Of a DNA stretch of 43,625 nt, positions 37,423-43,625 are shown one piece after another; the stretch's first letter is position 1, and each line of letters begins with the position of its first letter. The stretch lies in assembly GCF_027622875.1 (NCBI RefSeq), contig NZ_JAPZVP010000021.1, positions 31,837 through 75,461 on the forward strand, written 5' to 3'. The notes below the pieces were generated by a model, which was given only the letters and a program-made list of their open reading frames with translations, made no database searches and was not told the origin of the DNA. The translations under genes were made by a program, and so were the position numbers. The DNA comes from Glycomyces luteolus (GTDB lineage Bacteria > Actinomycetota > Actinomycetes > Mycobacteriales > Micromonosporaceae).

Positions 37423-38709
37423 CCGACGGGAACGGAATACGCACCGCTCTACGCCGTCAGCGGCGCTCCCGGCGCCGGGAAGACGAGCGTTCAGTCGGAG
37501 CTGCTCGCGGCCGCGGACGGCCTGGTCGTGATGGACATCGATGAGCTGCTTGAGGACAGCGCCCTCATCGGGGTGCCGATCGCGGTCCCCGAGGCCGTGC
37601 CGATCTGGCCCGCGTACGGGCGGATGTGGCGCCGGATCATCGACATGACGCGCCGGTCGGGGCACCCGGTGCTGTTCCTGAGCCCGAACGTCCCGAGCGA
37701 GCTGCGAGGCGCCACCGGCTACCTGCTGCTCGACTGCGACGACGCGGTGCGCGCGGATCGCCTGCGCGCCAGGGGCTGGGACGCGGCGCAGGTCGACTCG
37801 GCGCTGCGGGACGCCCGCGCGTACCGGCCGCTGTTCGACACGGTCGTCCGCACCGACGACACCGATCCGAGCGGCGTGGCGAAACGAATCCTCGCGTGGA
37901 GGGACTCGCTCCGCCCGTCGGCCGGTGCGGGCAGCCTTGAGGGCGGATTTCGCGTACGGTCGAGGTCCGGCAAGGGAGGCGATGCGATGACGCGGGAACA
38001 CACCGACTCGATCGATGAACGGCTCTGGCGCGAGGCCGATTCGGGAACCGCGGAGACCCGCCGGCTCACCGGCGGGCGGCCGTTCTGCTCCGGAGTGCTG
38101 CTCGTGCGGGACGGCAAGGTGCTCGCCACCTTGAACGCCGACGGGGTCGACGCCGTCGACGCGAGCGGCACCGACTGGCACGTCGGCGGTGTCGGCGGCG
38201 GCATGGAACCCGGCGAGGACATCTGGGACTGCGCGCTGCGCGAGGCCCGCGAGGAACTCGGCGTACCGGTGCGGCTCGTGCCGTCCGAGCGGACCTACCT
38301 GCACGACATCGACACCGACGAACTGCGGGAAGCGCGCACGGACGACGCCCCGGCGCCGTTCATCGTGCAGCGCTTCCGGAACGAGGACCCGATCACGCCG
38401 TTCCGGCCGGACCTTCCGGCCGGGCCGTTCACCTACTTCTGCATGTTCCTCGCCGAGTTCGCCGAGGAACCGACCGTCTTCACCCCCGACGACCCCGACA
38501 TCGCGGCCCTGGTCTGGATGCCGCTCGAAGCCGGAGCGCTGATCGCGGCAGGCGCGACCTTCGCGGACCTGACCGCCGCCGGAACGGCGATCGCAGCGGG
38601 CGGGCCCATCGCACCCGAGGCCCGGATCCACCTGTCGCGCACCGAGACCCTGCGGGTCGCGGGTCCCCTACTCGCGACGGGAACCTCGGATTCGGTCGGT
38701 GCGCAATGA
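37423..38709 (+). CDS. P-loop kinase-like / Nudix hydrolase fusion
   Basis: A single open frame of 428 codons. Residues ~8-175 are a P-loop nucleotide kinase-like domain: Walker A GAPGAGKT (15-22), VVMDIDELL, and a lid-like region RADRLRARGWD. Residues ~190-428 are a Nudix hydrolase with a complete Nudix box at 259-281 (G-x5-E-x7-REAREELGV). No stop separates them, so the kinase part must read into the Nudix part, but residues 175-190 look like translated spacer. AAGGGAGG at 37972-37979 precedes an in-frame ATG at 37987, so free Nudix protein (240 aa) is probably also or mainly made. The GTG start at 37423 is a guess with no Shine-Dalgarno. A lost stop codon or a sequencing indel is possible. 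Confidence 0.7.
   Translation, partial: PTGTEYAPLYAVSGAPGAGKTSVQSELLAAADGLVVMDIDELLEDSALIGVPIAVPEAVPIWPAYGRMWRRIIDMTRRSGHPVLFLSPNVPSELRGATGYLLLDCDDAVRADRLRARGWDAAQVDSALRDARAYRPLFDTVVRTDDTDPSGVAKRILAWRDSLRPSAGAGSLEGGFRVRSRSGKGGDAMTREHTDSIDERLWREADSGTAETRRLTGGRPFCSGVLLVRDGKVLATLNADGVDAVDASGTDWHVGGVGGGMEPGEDIWDCALREAREELGVPVRLVPSERTYLHDIDTDELREARTDDAPAPFIVQRFRNEDPITPFRPDLPAGPFTYFCMFLAEFAEEPTVFTPDDPDIAALVWMPLEAGALIAAGATFADLTAAGTAIAAGGPIAPEARIHLSRTETLRVAGPLLATGTSDSVGAQ
37972..37989 (+). promoter_or_regulatory. Internal ribosome site and start codon for the Nudix part
   Basis: AAGGGAGG, 7 nt, then ATG at 37987-37989, in frame with the upstream kinase-like part. It would yield a 240-aa Nudix hydrolase (37987-38709) starting MTREHTDSIDERLW. 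Confidence 0.65.
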
Positions 38710-38715
38710 GTCAGC

Positions 38716-39219
38716 ATGGATGAGATGGTCCGTCTGCCTCCAGTCCGCGTCGGGGTCACGTACGGCCCGCGCGCCTCGATCGTCAGCGAGGTCGGCATCA
38801 CCGAAGCGTGGCGCTGGACCGCACTCGCCCGCTTCGGCCCCCATTTCCCGGTCAAATTCCTGGCGCGGACCCTCGGGTGCCCTTGGGAGGACATCACCGC
38901 CCTCGCCGACGACTTCGAGGCGCCGAGCCGGGCGGTGCGCGACCAGGTCCCCCGCCAGTACTACCGGCAGTATCAGGACGCGGTCGCGCGCATCGAGCAG
39001 GACGCCGCCGCGAAGTTCGCCGCGATGCGCTCCGCATTCGAGCGGCTCAAGGGCAGCGCCGATAGGACCGCCTTCGCGCAGGCCGTCGAGCGGATCCCCG
39101 ACACCGCAGTGCGCCAAGGCATCTTCCTACTCCGAGACGGCGAGGACCTGACGGCCGAACTGCGGGCGTGGGCGGCCGTCCGGCCCGCGCATACGACGCT
39201 GTTCGTGCACCCGGGCTGA
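38716..39219 (+). CDS. Hypothetical protein, RNA-ligase-tail-like
   Basis: A 167-aa soluble protein. The N-terminal part (VGVTYGPRASIVSEVGITEAWRWTALARFG) I do not recognise. The C-terminal ~60 residues (AFAQAVERIPDTAVRQGIFLLRDGEDLTAELRAWAAVRP) recall the helical tail of some actinobacterial ATP-dependent RNA ligases, where an FLLLDG-like motif is followed by W...RP. No nucleotidyltransferase motif K-x-DG is present, so it is not itself a ligase; it could be a remnant or a separate helper. ATG at 38716 lies six bp after the Nudix stop, so the two are probably one operon; a second ATG at 38725 is possible. Confidence 0.55.
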   Translation: MDEMVRLPPVRVGVTYGPRASIVSEVGITEAWRWTALARFGPHFPVKFLARTLGCPWEDITALADDFEAPSRAVRDQVPRQYYRQYQDAVARIEQDAAAKFAAMRSAFERLKGSADRTAFAQAVERIPDTAVRQGIFLLRDGEDLTAELRAWAAVRPAHTTLFVHPG

Positions 39220-39235
39220 AGCTCGCGGACCACTG

Positions 39236-39700
39236 TCACGCGGCGGGCAGGTCGAACCGCATGTGCGGCAGCATCCTTCCCGGGATGGATGCGCTCGGGA
39301 TCTCGCCAACGCGGACCGCGCCGAACCTGGCGTAGAACGACTCGGCGTTCGGGTCGGCTTCGAGCGCGACCGTCCGCGCGCCGAGCGCCTCGGCCGCGAG
39401 CAGCGCACGCTGGAGGAGTGCCCGGCCGACGCCGGTTCCGATGGCGGGCGGGTCGATGAAGAGGGATTCGAGGCGACTCTCCGGGACGCTTTCGATCAAA
39501 CGGTAGAAACCCAGGATCCGATTCGACCGCTCGGCCACGACGAGCGTCCCGGAAGCGCACACCTGCGGCGAGTAGGTCAACTCGTCGCGGATCGCTTCGA
39601 GGAACTCGGCGCTGTAGCCCCAATGCGCTTTCGACCGCATCGCCAGGTCGGAGATGAACGGCGCCTCGTCGGCGCGGGTGGTCCGGAATTCGATGTCCAC
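39236..39700 (-). CDS. GNAT-family N-acetyltransferase
   Basis: A 154-aa protein with the GNAT fold: IEFRTTRADEAPFISDLAMRSKAHWGYS at the start, LVVAERSNRILGFYRL (strand 4 region), LESLFIDPPAIGTGVGRALL (acetyl-CoA binding, G-x-G-x-G loop) and ALEADPNAESFYARFGAVRVGE at the end. The acceptor is unknown. GTG at 39700 is chosen because TAGACT lies seven nt upstream on the minus strand; TTG one codon earlier is less likely. It is convergent with the preceding gene, 16 bp apart. Confidence 0.88.
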   Translation of the reverse strand: MDIEFRTTRADEAPFISDLAMRSKAHWGYSAEFLEAIRDELTYSPQVCASGTLVVAERSNRILGFYRLIESVPESRLESLFIDPPAIGTGVGRALLQRALLAAEALGARTVALEADPNAESFYARFGAVRVGEIPSASIPGRMLPHMRFDLPAA

Positions 39701-39707
39701 CAACCGA

Positions 39708-39713
39708 AGTCTA
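39708..39713 (-). promoter_or_regulatory. -10 box of the GNAT gene
   Basis: TAGACT on the minus strand, 7 nt before the GTG at 39700; identical to the hexamer before the gene at 194. Confidence 0.55.
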
Positions 39714-39805
39714 CGGACGGCAACACGCCATCGGCGGGCCGTAGAATTTCGCCTCTTACTGGCGTCTTGCCTTGGGCACCAAGGAGTCTGGTGGGGCCTG
39801 CTGCA

Positions 39806-39871
39806 ATGACGGGGTACTTCATCGATCGCAAGGTCCCGGAGGACGGCCTCAGCTGCCCTGGCGTGGAATGA
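39806..39871 (+). CDS. Possible 21-aa peptide ORF
   Basis: ATG at 39806 opens a 21-codon frame, MTGYFIDRKVPEDGLSCPGVE, in the gap between the GNAT and ESX genes. There is no convincing ribosome site close by (AAGGAG is ~20 nt away). It may be the end of a lost gene or chance. Confidence 0.15.
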   Translation: MTGYFIDRKVPEDGLSCPGVE

Positions 39872-39883
39872 GTGAGCGATGAG

Positions 39884-39916
39884 AGGCCGCGGCCGCGCGA
39901 TATGCGGCCGCGGCCT
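39884..39916. terminator. Terminator after the leftward ESX genes
   Basis: Perfect 13-bp stem (39884-39896 and 39904-39916) with a 7-nt loop, directly after the minus-strand stop at 39920. No T tract. Confidence 0.75.
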
Positions 39917-39919
39917 TCG

Positions 39920-41080
39920 CTACGAGTACGGGTTGTCGTCGTCTTCGCCGATGCCCCAGACGTCCTCGTCCGGGTCCTCGACAAGGAAGGACTCGCGCTC
40001 GATCTCGTCGTCCTGCTTGCCTCCGGCGCCGCGTCCGCCGCCGGCGCCCATCATGCCGCCCGCGCCGGCTTTGGGGGCCGCGCCGGTCGGCGAGGCTCCG
40101 GCGGGAGTGCCGAGCATCGTCGCCGTGCCCATGCCGCCGCTGGAAGGCGCTCCGCCGCCGGGGAGGCCTCCTCCCAGGCCGCCCGCACCGCCGCCGACGC
40201 CGCCACCCAGGCCGCCGCCTGAGGCGAGACCGCCGGAGGGGATCTCGGGGTCTTCGAGTTCGGAAGCGTCCCAGGGGTTCTCGAGCTCGGGCATCTCGGG
40301 CTGCGCCATGTCCTCCATGCCGGAGGGGTTCTGGGGCATCGTCGGCTGCTGGTTCTGCGACTGGCTCGGGTCCTGCTGGTGGTCCTGGGCCTGGTCCTCT
40401 TGCTGCTGCTCTTCTTCTCGCTGCTCATCCTCCTTCTTCGCTTCCTCCTCCTCGGCGGACGCCTCGTTCGCGCCCTCGGTGCCGGTGGCGGAGTGGTCGT
40501 CGGCGGCCTTGTGGGAGTTCATGTCCTTGGCCGCGTTCGACTTGTCGTCCAAGGGCTTCAGGAGCTCCGCCGCCTGCGTGAGGGCCGCTCCGGCGCTCGC
40601 GTCGGCGGCGTTGATGAGGGAGGTGAGGGTCTGGAGGCCGAGCGTCCCCGCCATCGCCTGGGCCTGGAGGGCCGCTTCGAGGATGCCGCCGAACGGTCCC
40701 GCCATGGCGATCGCGGTGCGCTGGGCCGGACCCAACGTCACCATCGGCGCGGGCTGGATGTTGAAGCCGATCGCCTTGAGCGCGGCGTCCGCGGCCTTGA
40801 GGCCGGTGCATTCGAGCAGCATCTGCGCGGCCGTCGCCGCGAGGCCGCCCGCGGTGGCGGCGACCTCGCCGATGACTTGGGTGAGGTGGGCGTTGACGTT
40901 GCCGACCTCGCCGTTGAAGGCGTCGTTCGCGCTGTCGCGCCAGTGGCTGTTGATCTCGGCGACCTTGGAGCCGTAGTCGGTCTGCTGGGTGGCGAGATCG
41001 GTTGCGGCGGCGGTCATCTCGGAGGCGTAGGTGAGAAATTCCGAGGGCTGCGCCGAGAGCGCGTCCTGGTAGCTGGGCAT
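39920..41080 (-). CDS. ESX/WXG100-like protein with acidic and Gly-rich tail
   Basis: A 386-aa protein, probably secreted by a type VII (ESX) system. The first ~100 residues are a helical hairpin of WXG100/PPE type (EFLTYASEMTAAATDLATQQTDYGSKV then HWRDSANDAFNGEVG, Trp47). A hydrophobic helical part follows to ~175, then a Glu/Gln-rich stretch (~195-240), a Gly-rich stretch, and a conserved-looking end: FLVEDPDEDVWGIGEDDDNPYS. That tail resembles the end of the divergent 508-aa protein. ATG at 41080 has AGGAGG. It is 8 bp downstream of the EspC-like gene and ends at a strong hairpin. Confidence 0.78.
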   Translation of the reverse strand: MPSYQDALSAQPSEFLTYASEMTAAATDLATQQTDYGSKVAEINSHWRDSANDAFNGEVGNVNAHLTQVIGEVAATAGGLAATAAQMLLECTGLKAADAALKAIGFNIQPAPMVTLGPAQRTAIAMAGPFGGILEAALQAQAMAGTLGLQTLTSLINAADASAGAALTQAAELLKPLDDKSNAAKDMNSHKAADDHSATGTEGANEASAEEEEAKKEDEQREEEQQQEDQAQDHQQDPSQSQNQQPTMPQNPSGMEDMAQPEMPELENPWDASELEDPEIPSGGLASGGGLGGGVGGGAGGLGGGLPGGGAPSSGGMGTATMLGTPAGASPTGAAPKAGAGGMMGAGGGRGAGGKQDDEIERESFLVEDPDEDVWGIGEDDDNPYS

Positions 41081-41088
41081 GGGTCCTC

Positions 41089-41412
41089 CTAAGGCTTCGG
41101 CGTGGTGGGGAGCTGGCTCTGGATGCCGCCGAAGCGGGAGCTCGTCTCCTGGTCGGCGGCGGCGAGGTCGTCGGCGCTGCCGATGACCTGGTCGCCTTGC
41201 CAAGTGAGACGGCGCTCGACACCGGTGGCGACGGCGGCGAGCGCGGTCTGCCAGCGGCGGCCCGCCTCGCCGGTGGCGAAGCCGGTGTTCTTCTCGGCCG
41301 CGGTCGCCGCCGGGCGCTCCACCCGCCGGGACGCGGCCTGGCTGTTCGGGGCCAGGCCGCGCAGGCCGGTGCCGCCCGTTCGCACATCGTCAACGTCCAT
41401 GTGCACGGTCAT
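41089..41412 (-). CDS. EspC/WXG100-like small ESX protein
   Basis: A 107-aa helical protein of the DUF2580 / EspC type linked with type VII secretion: MDVDDVRTGGTGLRGLAPNSQAASR at the start, a central W (GRRWQTALAAV) and an amphipathic second helix with TWQGDQVIGSADDLAAADQETSSRF. Such proteins form helical hairpins that pair with a larger partner; here the gene just downstream is the natural candidate. ATG at 41412 follows AAGGAGG at good spacing; ATG four codons later is possible. Confidence 0.8.
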   Translation of the reverse strand: MTVHMDVDDVRTGGTGLRGLAPNSQAASRRVERPAATAAEKNTGFATGEAGRRWQTALAAVATGVERRLTWQGDQVIGSADDLAAADQETSSRFGGIQSQLPTTPKP

Positions 41413-41524
41413 GGGCTCCTCCTTCTGCGAGGTGTCGACGCCCTCTCGGGCGGACGCCCGGCGGCGTCGGAAGTACTGTCGCGCGGCTCGTCACGGGTCG
41501 GTCCCGGCTCGCGCTTGATCAACC

Positions 41525-41544
41525 CATGACGGATCCGTGACGAC
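41525..41544. promoter_or_regulatory. Second copy of the SARP-box-like motif, ESX divergent promoter
   Basis: CATGACGGATCCGTGAC (41525-41541) differs from 35618-35634 at two positions, and the two changes are complementary so that ACSGATCSGT stays a perfect palindrome. It also contains two heptamers 11 bp apart, TGACGGA (41527) and TGACGAC (41538). It lies 71 nt before the rightward ESX gene and 112 nt before the leftward pair. Confidence 0.5.
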
Positions 41545-41612
41545 GCCGCTTTCCATGGGCGGCACACGCAATCGAGGCCCGGGCTCCGGGCCGCCACGTG
41601 AGGAGGCGCGCC

Positions 41613-43139
41613 GTGACCGATGAGCTTTTCACCGGCAGTGAGGACTGGGCGGGCGGTTCGGTCGAGCTGCCGTCGTTCGAGTTCACGATCGCTTTCGGCG
41701 ACACGTCGGCGCTGTCCTCGGGGGACCGCGCCGGTTGCTCGGCAGCGCAGTGTCCGCACCCGGTGGCGCACCCGGCGGAGGAGGCCTGGGTGCAGCTCGC
41801 TTCGGCCGTGCCGGTGGAGGGGCAGCGGGACCGGTTCAAGCCGCGGTGCGAGGGCATGGCGTATCCGACCGAGGAGGACTTCCGGGCGGCGGTGACGGCC
41901 GTGCGGCCGGAGGACGCGGACGCGTTCTCGCTGCAGCGCTTGCGGACGGGCTGGACCGAGGAGATCGGGACGCGGTTGGGGACGTGGCCGGGCCGGTTCA
42001 AGTCGAAGCTGGCCCAGCTCGCCGAGGGCTGGGCCGGGGAGGACTTCGACGCGTTCGCGGCGCAGGCGGGCGAGGCGCGGGCCCTGGTGGAGGGCGCGCT
42101 CGACGACATCGAGGCCACCGTGGCGGAGCTGGCGAGCCGCGAGACGGCGATCTACACGCTGCAGGGCGGCGACTCGGGCGAGATCCCTTATCCCGCACCG
42201 CTGTGCGGCACCGAGGGCGAGTGGTCGAGCCTGGTGGCGCTGCATGTGCGGCCGGCCTGGTGGCACGGCGACTGCATCACGATGACCTGCGAGGAGGCCG
42301 AGAAGGCACTGGAGCTGGCGGGGGCCGACGCGGGGTTGGCGACGGAGGTGCGGGAGTTCGTCGAAGAGCGCGTGGGGCAGCAGCTTTCGGGCCTCGGGGC
42401 GCTGGTGGCGGACGTGCGGGCGGTGGTTGGCGAGGAGGCGAAGGAGGTCTTCGCCGAGCGGGTGGCGGCCGAGATGGCGGCGTATGTGGAGCGGCAGGCG
42501 GCGATCGACGAGGCGATCGCGCAGAAGCGGGAAGGGCAGAGCGCAGAGCTGGAGGCGCTGCGGACCACGGGCGAGGAGCGGCCGTACCCGAGCAGCGCTG
42601 ATGGTTCCCGTATGGATTTGGCGGTGCCGGAGGCGGAGCAGCCCGCGGCGCCGGTCGCGCCGCGGACGACGCAGGACCCGAGCCCGGTCCCGCCGGGCGG
42701 GGACGGCACGGTTCTGGCCGAGAAGACCCCTTGGGAGGCCGAGGAAGCGGACGACGAGGAGGTCGCGGGCGGTCTCGCGAGCGGCGGAGGCGGCGGCCTC
42801 GGGGGCGGGACCGGCGGCGGTCCTTTCGGCGGCGGCGGGCGCGGGACGGTGCTGCCCGGTCCGGCCAATGCGGTGCCGCAGGGGCTGTTCGGCCCGGCGG
42901 TGACCGTGCCGACGACCGCGTCGACCACGGCTTCGGCGAGCGGTCCGAGGGGCGGCGGGCTGTTCCAGCAGAGCCAGGGCCAGGCTTCGGGGGGCCGGGG
43001 CGGGAAGCCTTCGGGGCGTTCGGATTCGGACAAGAAGCAGGACGGCGAGAAGGAAGACGAGGGGCCGCAGCACCTGGCGCGGCGCGAGACCGGGAACGTG
43101 TGGGGCTACATCAAGCCGAACGAGGACCCCTACAACTAG
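41613..43139 (+). CDS. Large ESX-like protein with VWG...PY tail
   Basis: A 508-aa protein with no signal peptide. Residues ~80-310 are helical, with AEGWAGEDFDAFAAQAGEA (Trp140-Ala-Gly, a W-x-G turn) between two long helices, as in WXG100/PPE-type substrates. Two cysteine-containing loops (CSAAQCPHP, CGTEGEWSS...WWHGDCITMTC) are unusual. Residues ~330-490 are disordered, Pro/Gly/Ala-rich and acidic. It ends TGNVWGYIKPNEDPYN, matching the tail of the divergent 386-aa protein. GTG at 41613 has AGGAGG eight nt upstream. It is followed 19 bp later by a small WXG100-like gene; together they mirror the leftward pair. Confidence 0.72.
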   Translation: MTDELFTGSEDWAGGSVELPSFEFTIAFGDTSALSSGDRAGCSAAQCPHPVAHPAEEAWVQLASAVPVEGQRDRFKPRCEGMAYPTEEDFRAAVTAVRPEDADAFSLQRLRTGWTEEIGTRLGTWPGRFKSKLAQLAEGWAGEDFDAFAAQAGEARALVEGALDDIEATVAELASRETAIYTLQGGDSGEIPYPAPLCGTEGEWSSLVALHVRPAWWHGDCITMTCEEAEKALELAGADAGLATEVREFVEERVGQQLSGLGALVADVRAVVGEEAKEVFAERVAAEMAAYVERQAAIDEAIAQKREGQSAELEALRTTGEERPYPSSADGSRMDLAVPEAEQPAAPVAPRTTQDPSPVPPGGDGTVLAEKTPWEAEEADDEEVAGGLASGGGGGLGGGTGGGPFGGGGRGTVLPGPANAVPQGLFGPAVTVPTTASTTASASGPRGGGLFQQSQGQASGGRGGKPSGRSDSDKKQDGEKEDEGPQHLARRETGNVWGYIKPNEDPYN

Positions 43140-43158
43140 GCGATTGGGAGGCACGACC

Positions 43159-43488
43159 ATGGCGGATCGGGTGTTCGACCCTGAGGCGATCGGCGAGTAC
43201 CGGCAGTTCCTGGTGGAGCTGATCGAGGAACTGGAGAGCGAGCTGCTGCCGGTGATGGCGACCGGGACGCTGAGCCGGGCCCCGGCGTTCGGGACCGCGC
43301 CCGGCGCGGCCGAGAACGCGATGGGGCGGTACCTGGAGTTCCACGCGGCGATGTGGCGGAACCTGCAGTACCTGCGCGGGACGCTGTACGGCCTGGACGC
43401 GGCGCTCGCGGAGATGACGAGCGGCGACGACCAGGCGGCGGTCTACTTCGAGTTCGGCTCCTTCGACCCCGGAGCCGGGACGGCTTAG
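43159..43488 (+). CDS. WXG100-like small helical protein
   Basis: A 109-aa helical protein: FDPEAIGEYRQFLVELIEELESELLPVM, a loop, then AAENAMGRYLEFHAAMWRNLQYLRGTLYGLDAALAEMTSGD. Two amphipathic helices with a Trp in the second are compatible with an ESX partner, though the classical W-x-G turn is absent (MWRNLQ instead). It ends in an acidic/aromatic tail (AVYFEFGSFDPG). ATG at 43159 follows GGGAGG. It is 19 bp after the 508-aa gene, so the two are co-transcribed. Confidence 0.72.
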   Translation: MADRVFDPEAIGEYRQFLVELIEELESELLPVMATGTLSRAPAFGTAPGAAENAMGRYLEFHAAMWRNLQYLRGTLYGLDAALAEMTSGDDQAAVYFEFGSFDPGAGTA

Positions 43489-43625
43489 GGCCCGCACCGT
43501 CCGGGCGGTACGAGAGAACCGGCTCGGAACGACGACCGCCCGCGCCGTTGGGGGCGGGGGGGGGGGGCGGCCGAGGGCGGGAAAGCGTCGGGGGGGCGGT
43601 CGCTAGCGGGCAGGGCCGCGGCCGG
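43489..43625. other. Low-complexity right edge, no gene
   Basis: After the last gene the sequence falls into long G runs (13 or more in a row near 43556-43568). No terminator or ORF can be supported. Like the left edge it looks like a contig end of doubtful quality. Confidence 0.6.

Overview
The window is high-GC DNA from an actinobacterium (Actinomycetota). The sequence supports this with SepH (an FtsZ-associated division protein known from this phylum), the actinobacterial DUF3027 and DUF2530 families, EspC/WXG100-like ESX proteins, a SARP-type (AfsR-like) regulator, futalosine-route menaquinone genes, and many genes whose start codon lies 6-7 nt after a TAnnnT -10 box, as in leaderless transcription. 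A Glycomycetales or Micromonosporales relative is my guess; nothing here fixes the genus. I see no rRNA, tRNA, insertion sequence, phage gene or CRISPR array. Both ends are C- or G-homopolymer-rich and look like poor sequence or contig ends.

Layout. 0.2-4.1 kb: an anti-sigma kinase/PP2C phosphatase fusion, a secreted NlpC/P60 hydrolase and a cysteine-dioxygenase-like cupin. 4.1-8.2 kb: a 76-bp direct repeat, the nnr-acpS pair, and a divergent TetR/DUF418 pair around a palindromic operator. 8.5-14 kb: two tandem S13 (PBP4-type) D-Ala-D-Ala carboxypeptidases, each with its own terminator, then glmS; this is a cell-wall block. 14-21.4 kb: a PQQ-propeller membrane protein, RNA 2',3'-cyclic phosphodiesterase, an MFS exporter, SepH, DUF2530 and DUF3027. 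21.7-25.7 kb: mqnB-mqnD (menaquinone), a cold-shock protein, LarE, YidD and an unknown 73-aa protein. 25.8-31.5 kb: a giant lipoprotein amylopullulanase. 31.6-36.4 kb: a Pro-rich membrane protein, the SARP/NB-ARC/TPR regulator and a divergent YbaB-like protein. 36.4-39.7 kb: small genes including a nucleotidyltransferase, a P-loop/Nudix fusion, a protein whose end resembles RNA-ligase tails, and a GNAT. 39.9-43.5 kb: a divergent ESX/WXG100-like cluster.

Main unusual signals. (1) Three genes end in short tandem repeats that duplicate their last codons together with the stop codon: 7 x 35 bp after the DUF2530 gene, 3 x 24 bp at sepH, and 4 x 14 bp at the PQQ gene. (2) A 17-bp motif, identical at 15 positions with the two differences compensating each other inside a palindrome, lies upstream of both the YbaB-like gene and the ESX cluster. 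Both copies start 11-bp direct repeats of the kind SARP proteins bind, so the nearby SARP regulator may control the ESX genes. (3) Two divergent ESX-like proteins share a C-terminal VWG...PY tail. (4) A P-loop kinase-like ORF runs without a stop into a Nudix protein that has its own ribosome binding site.
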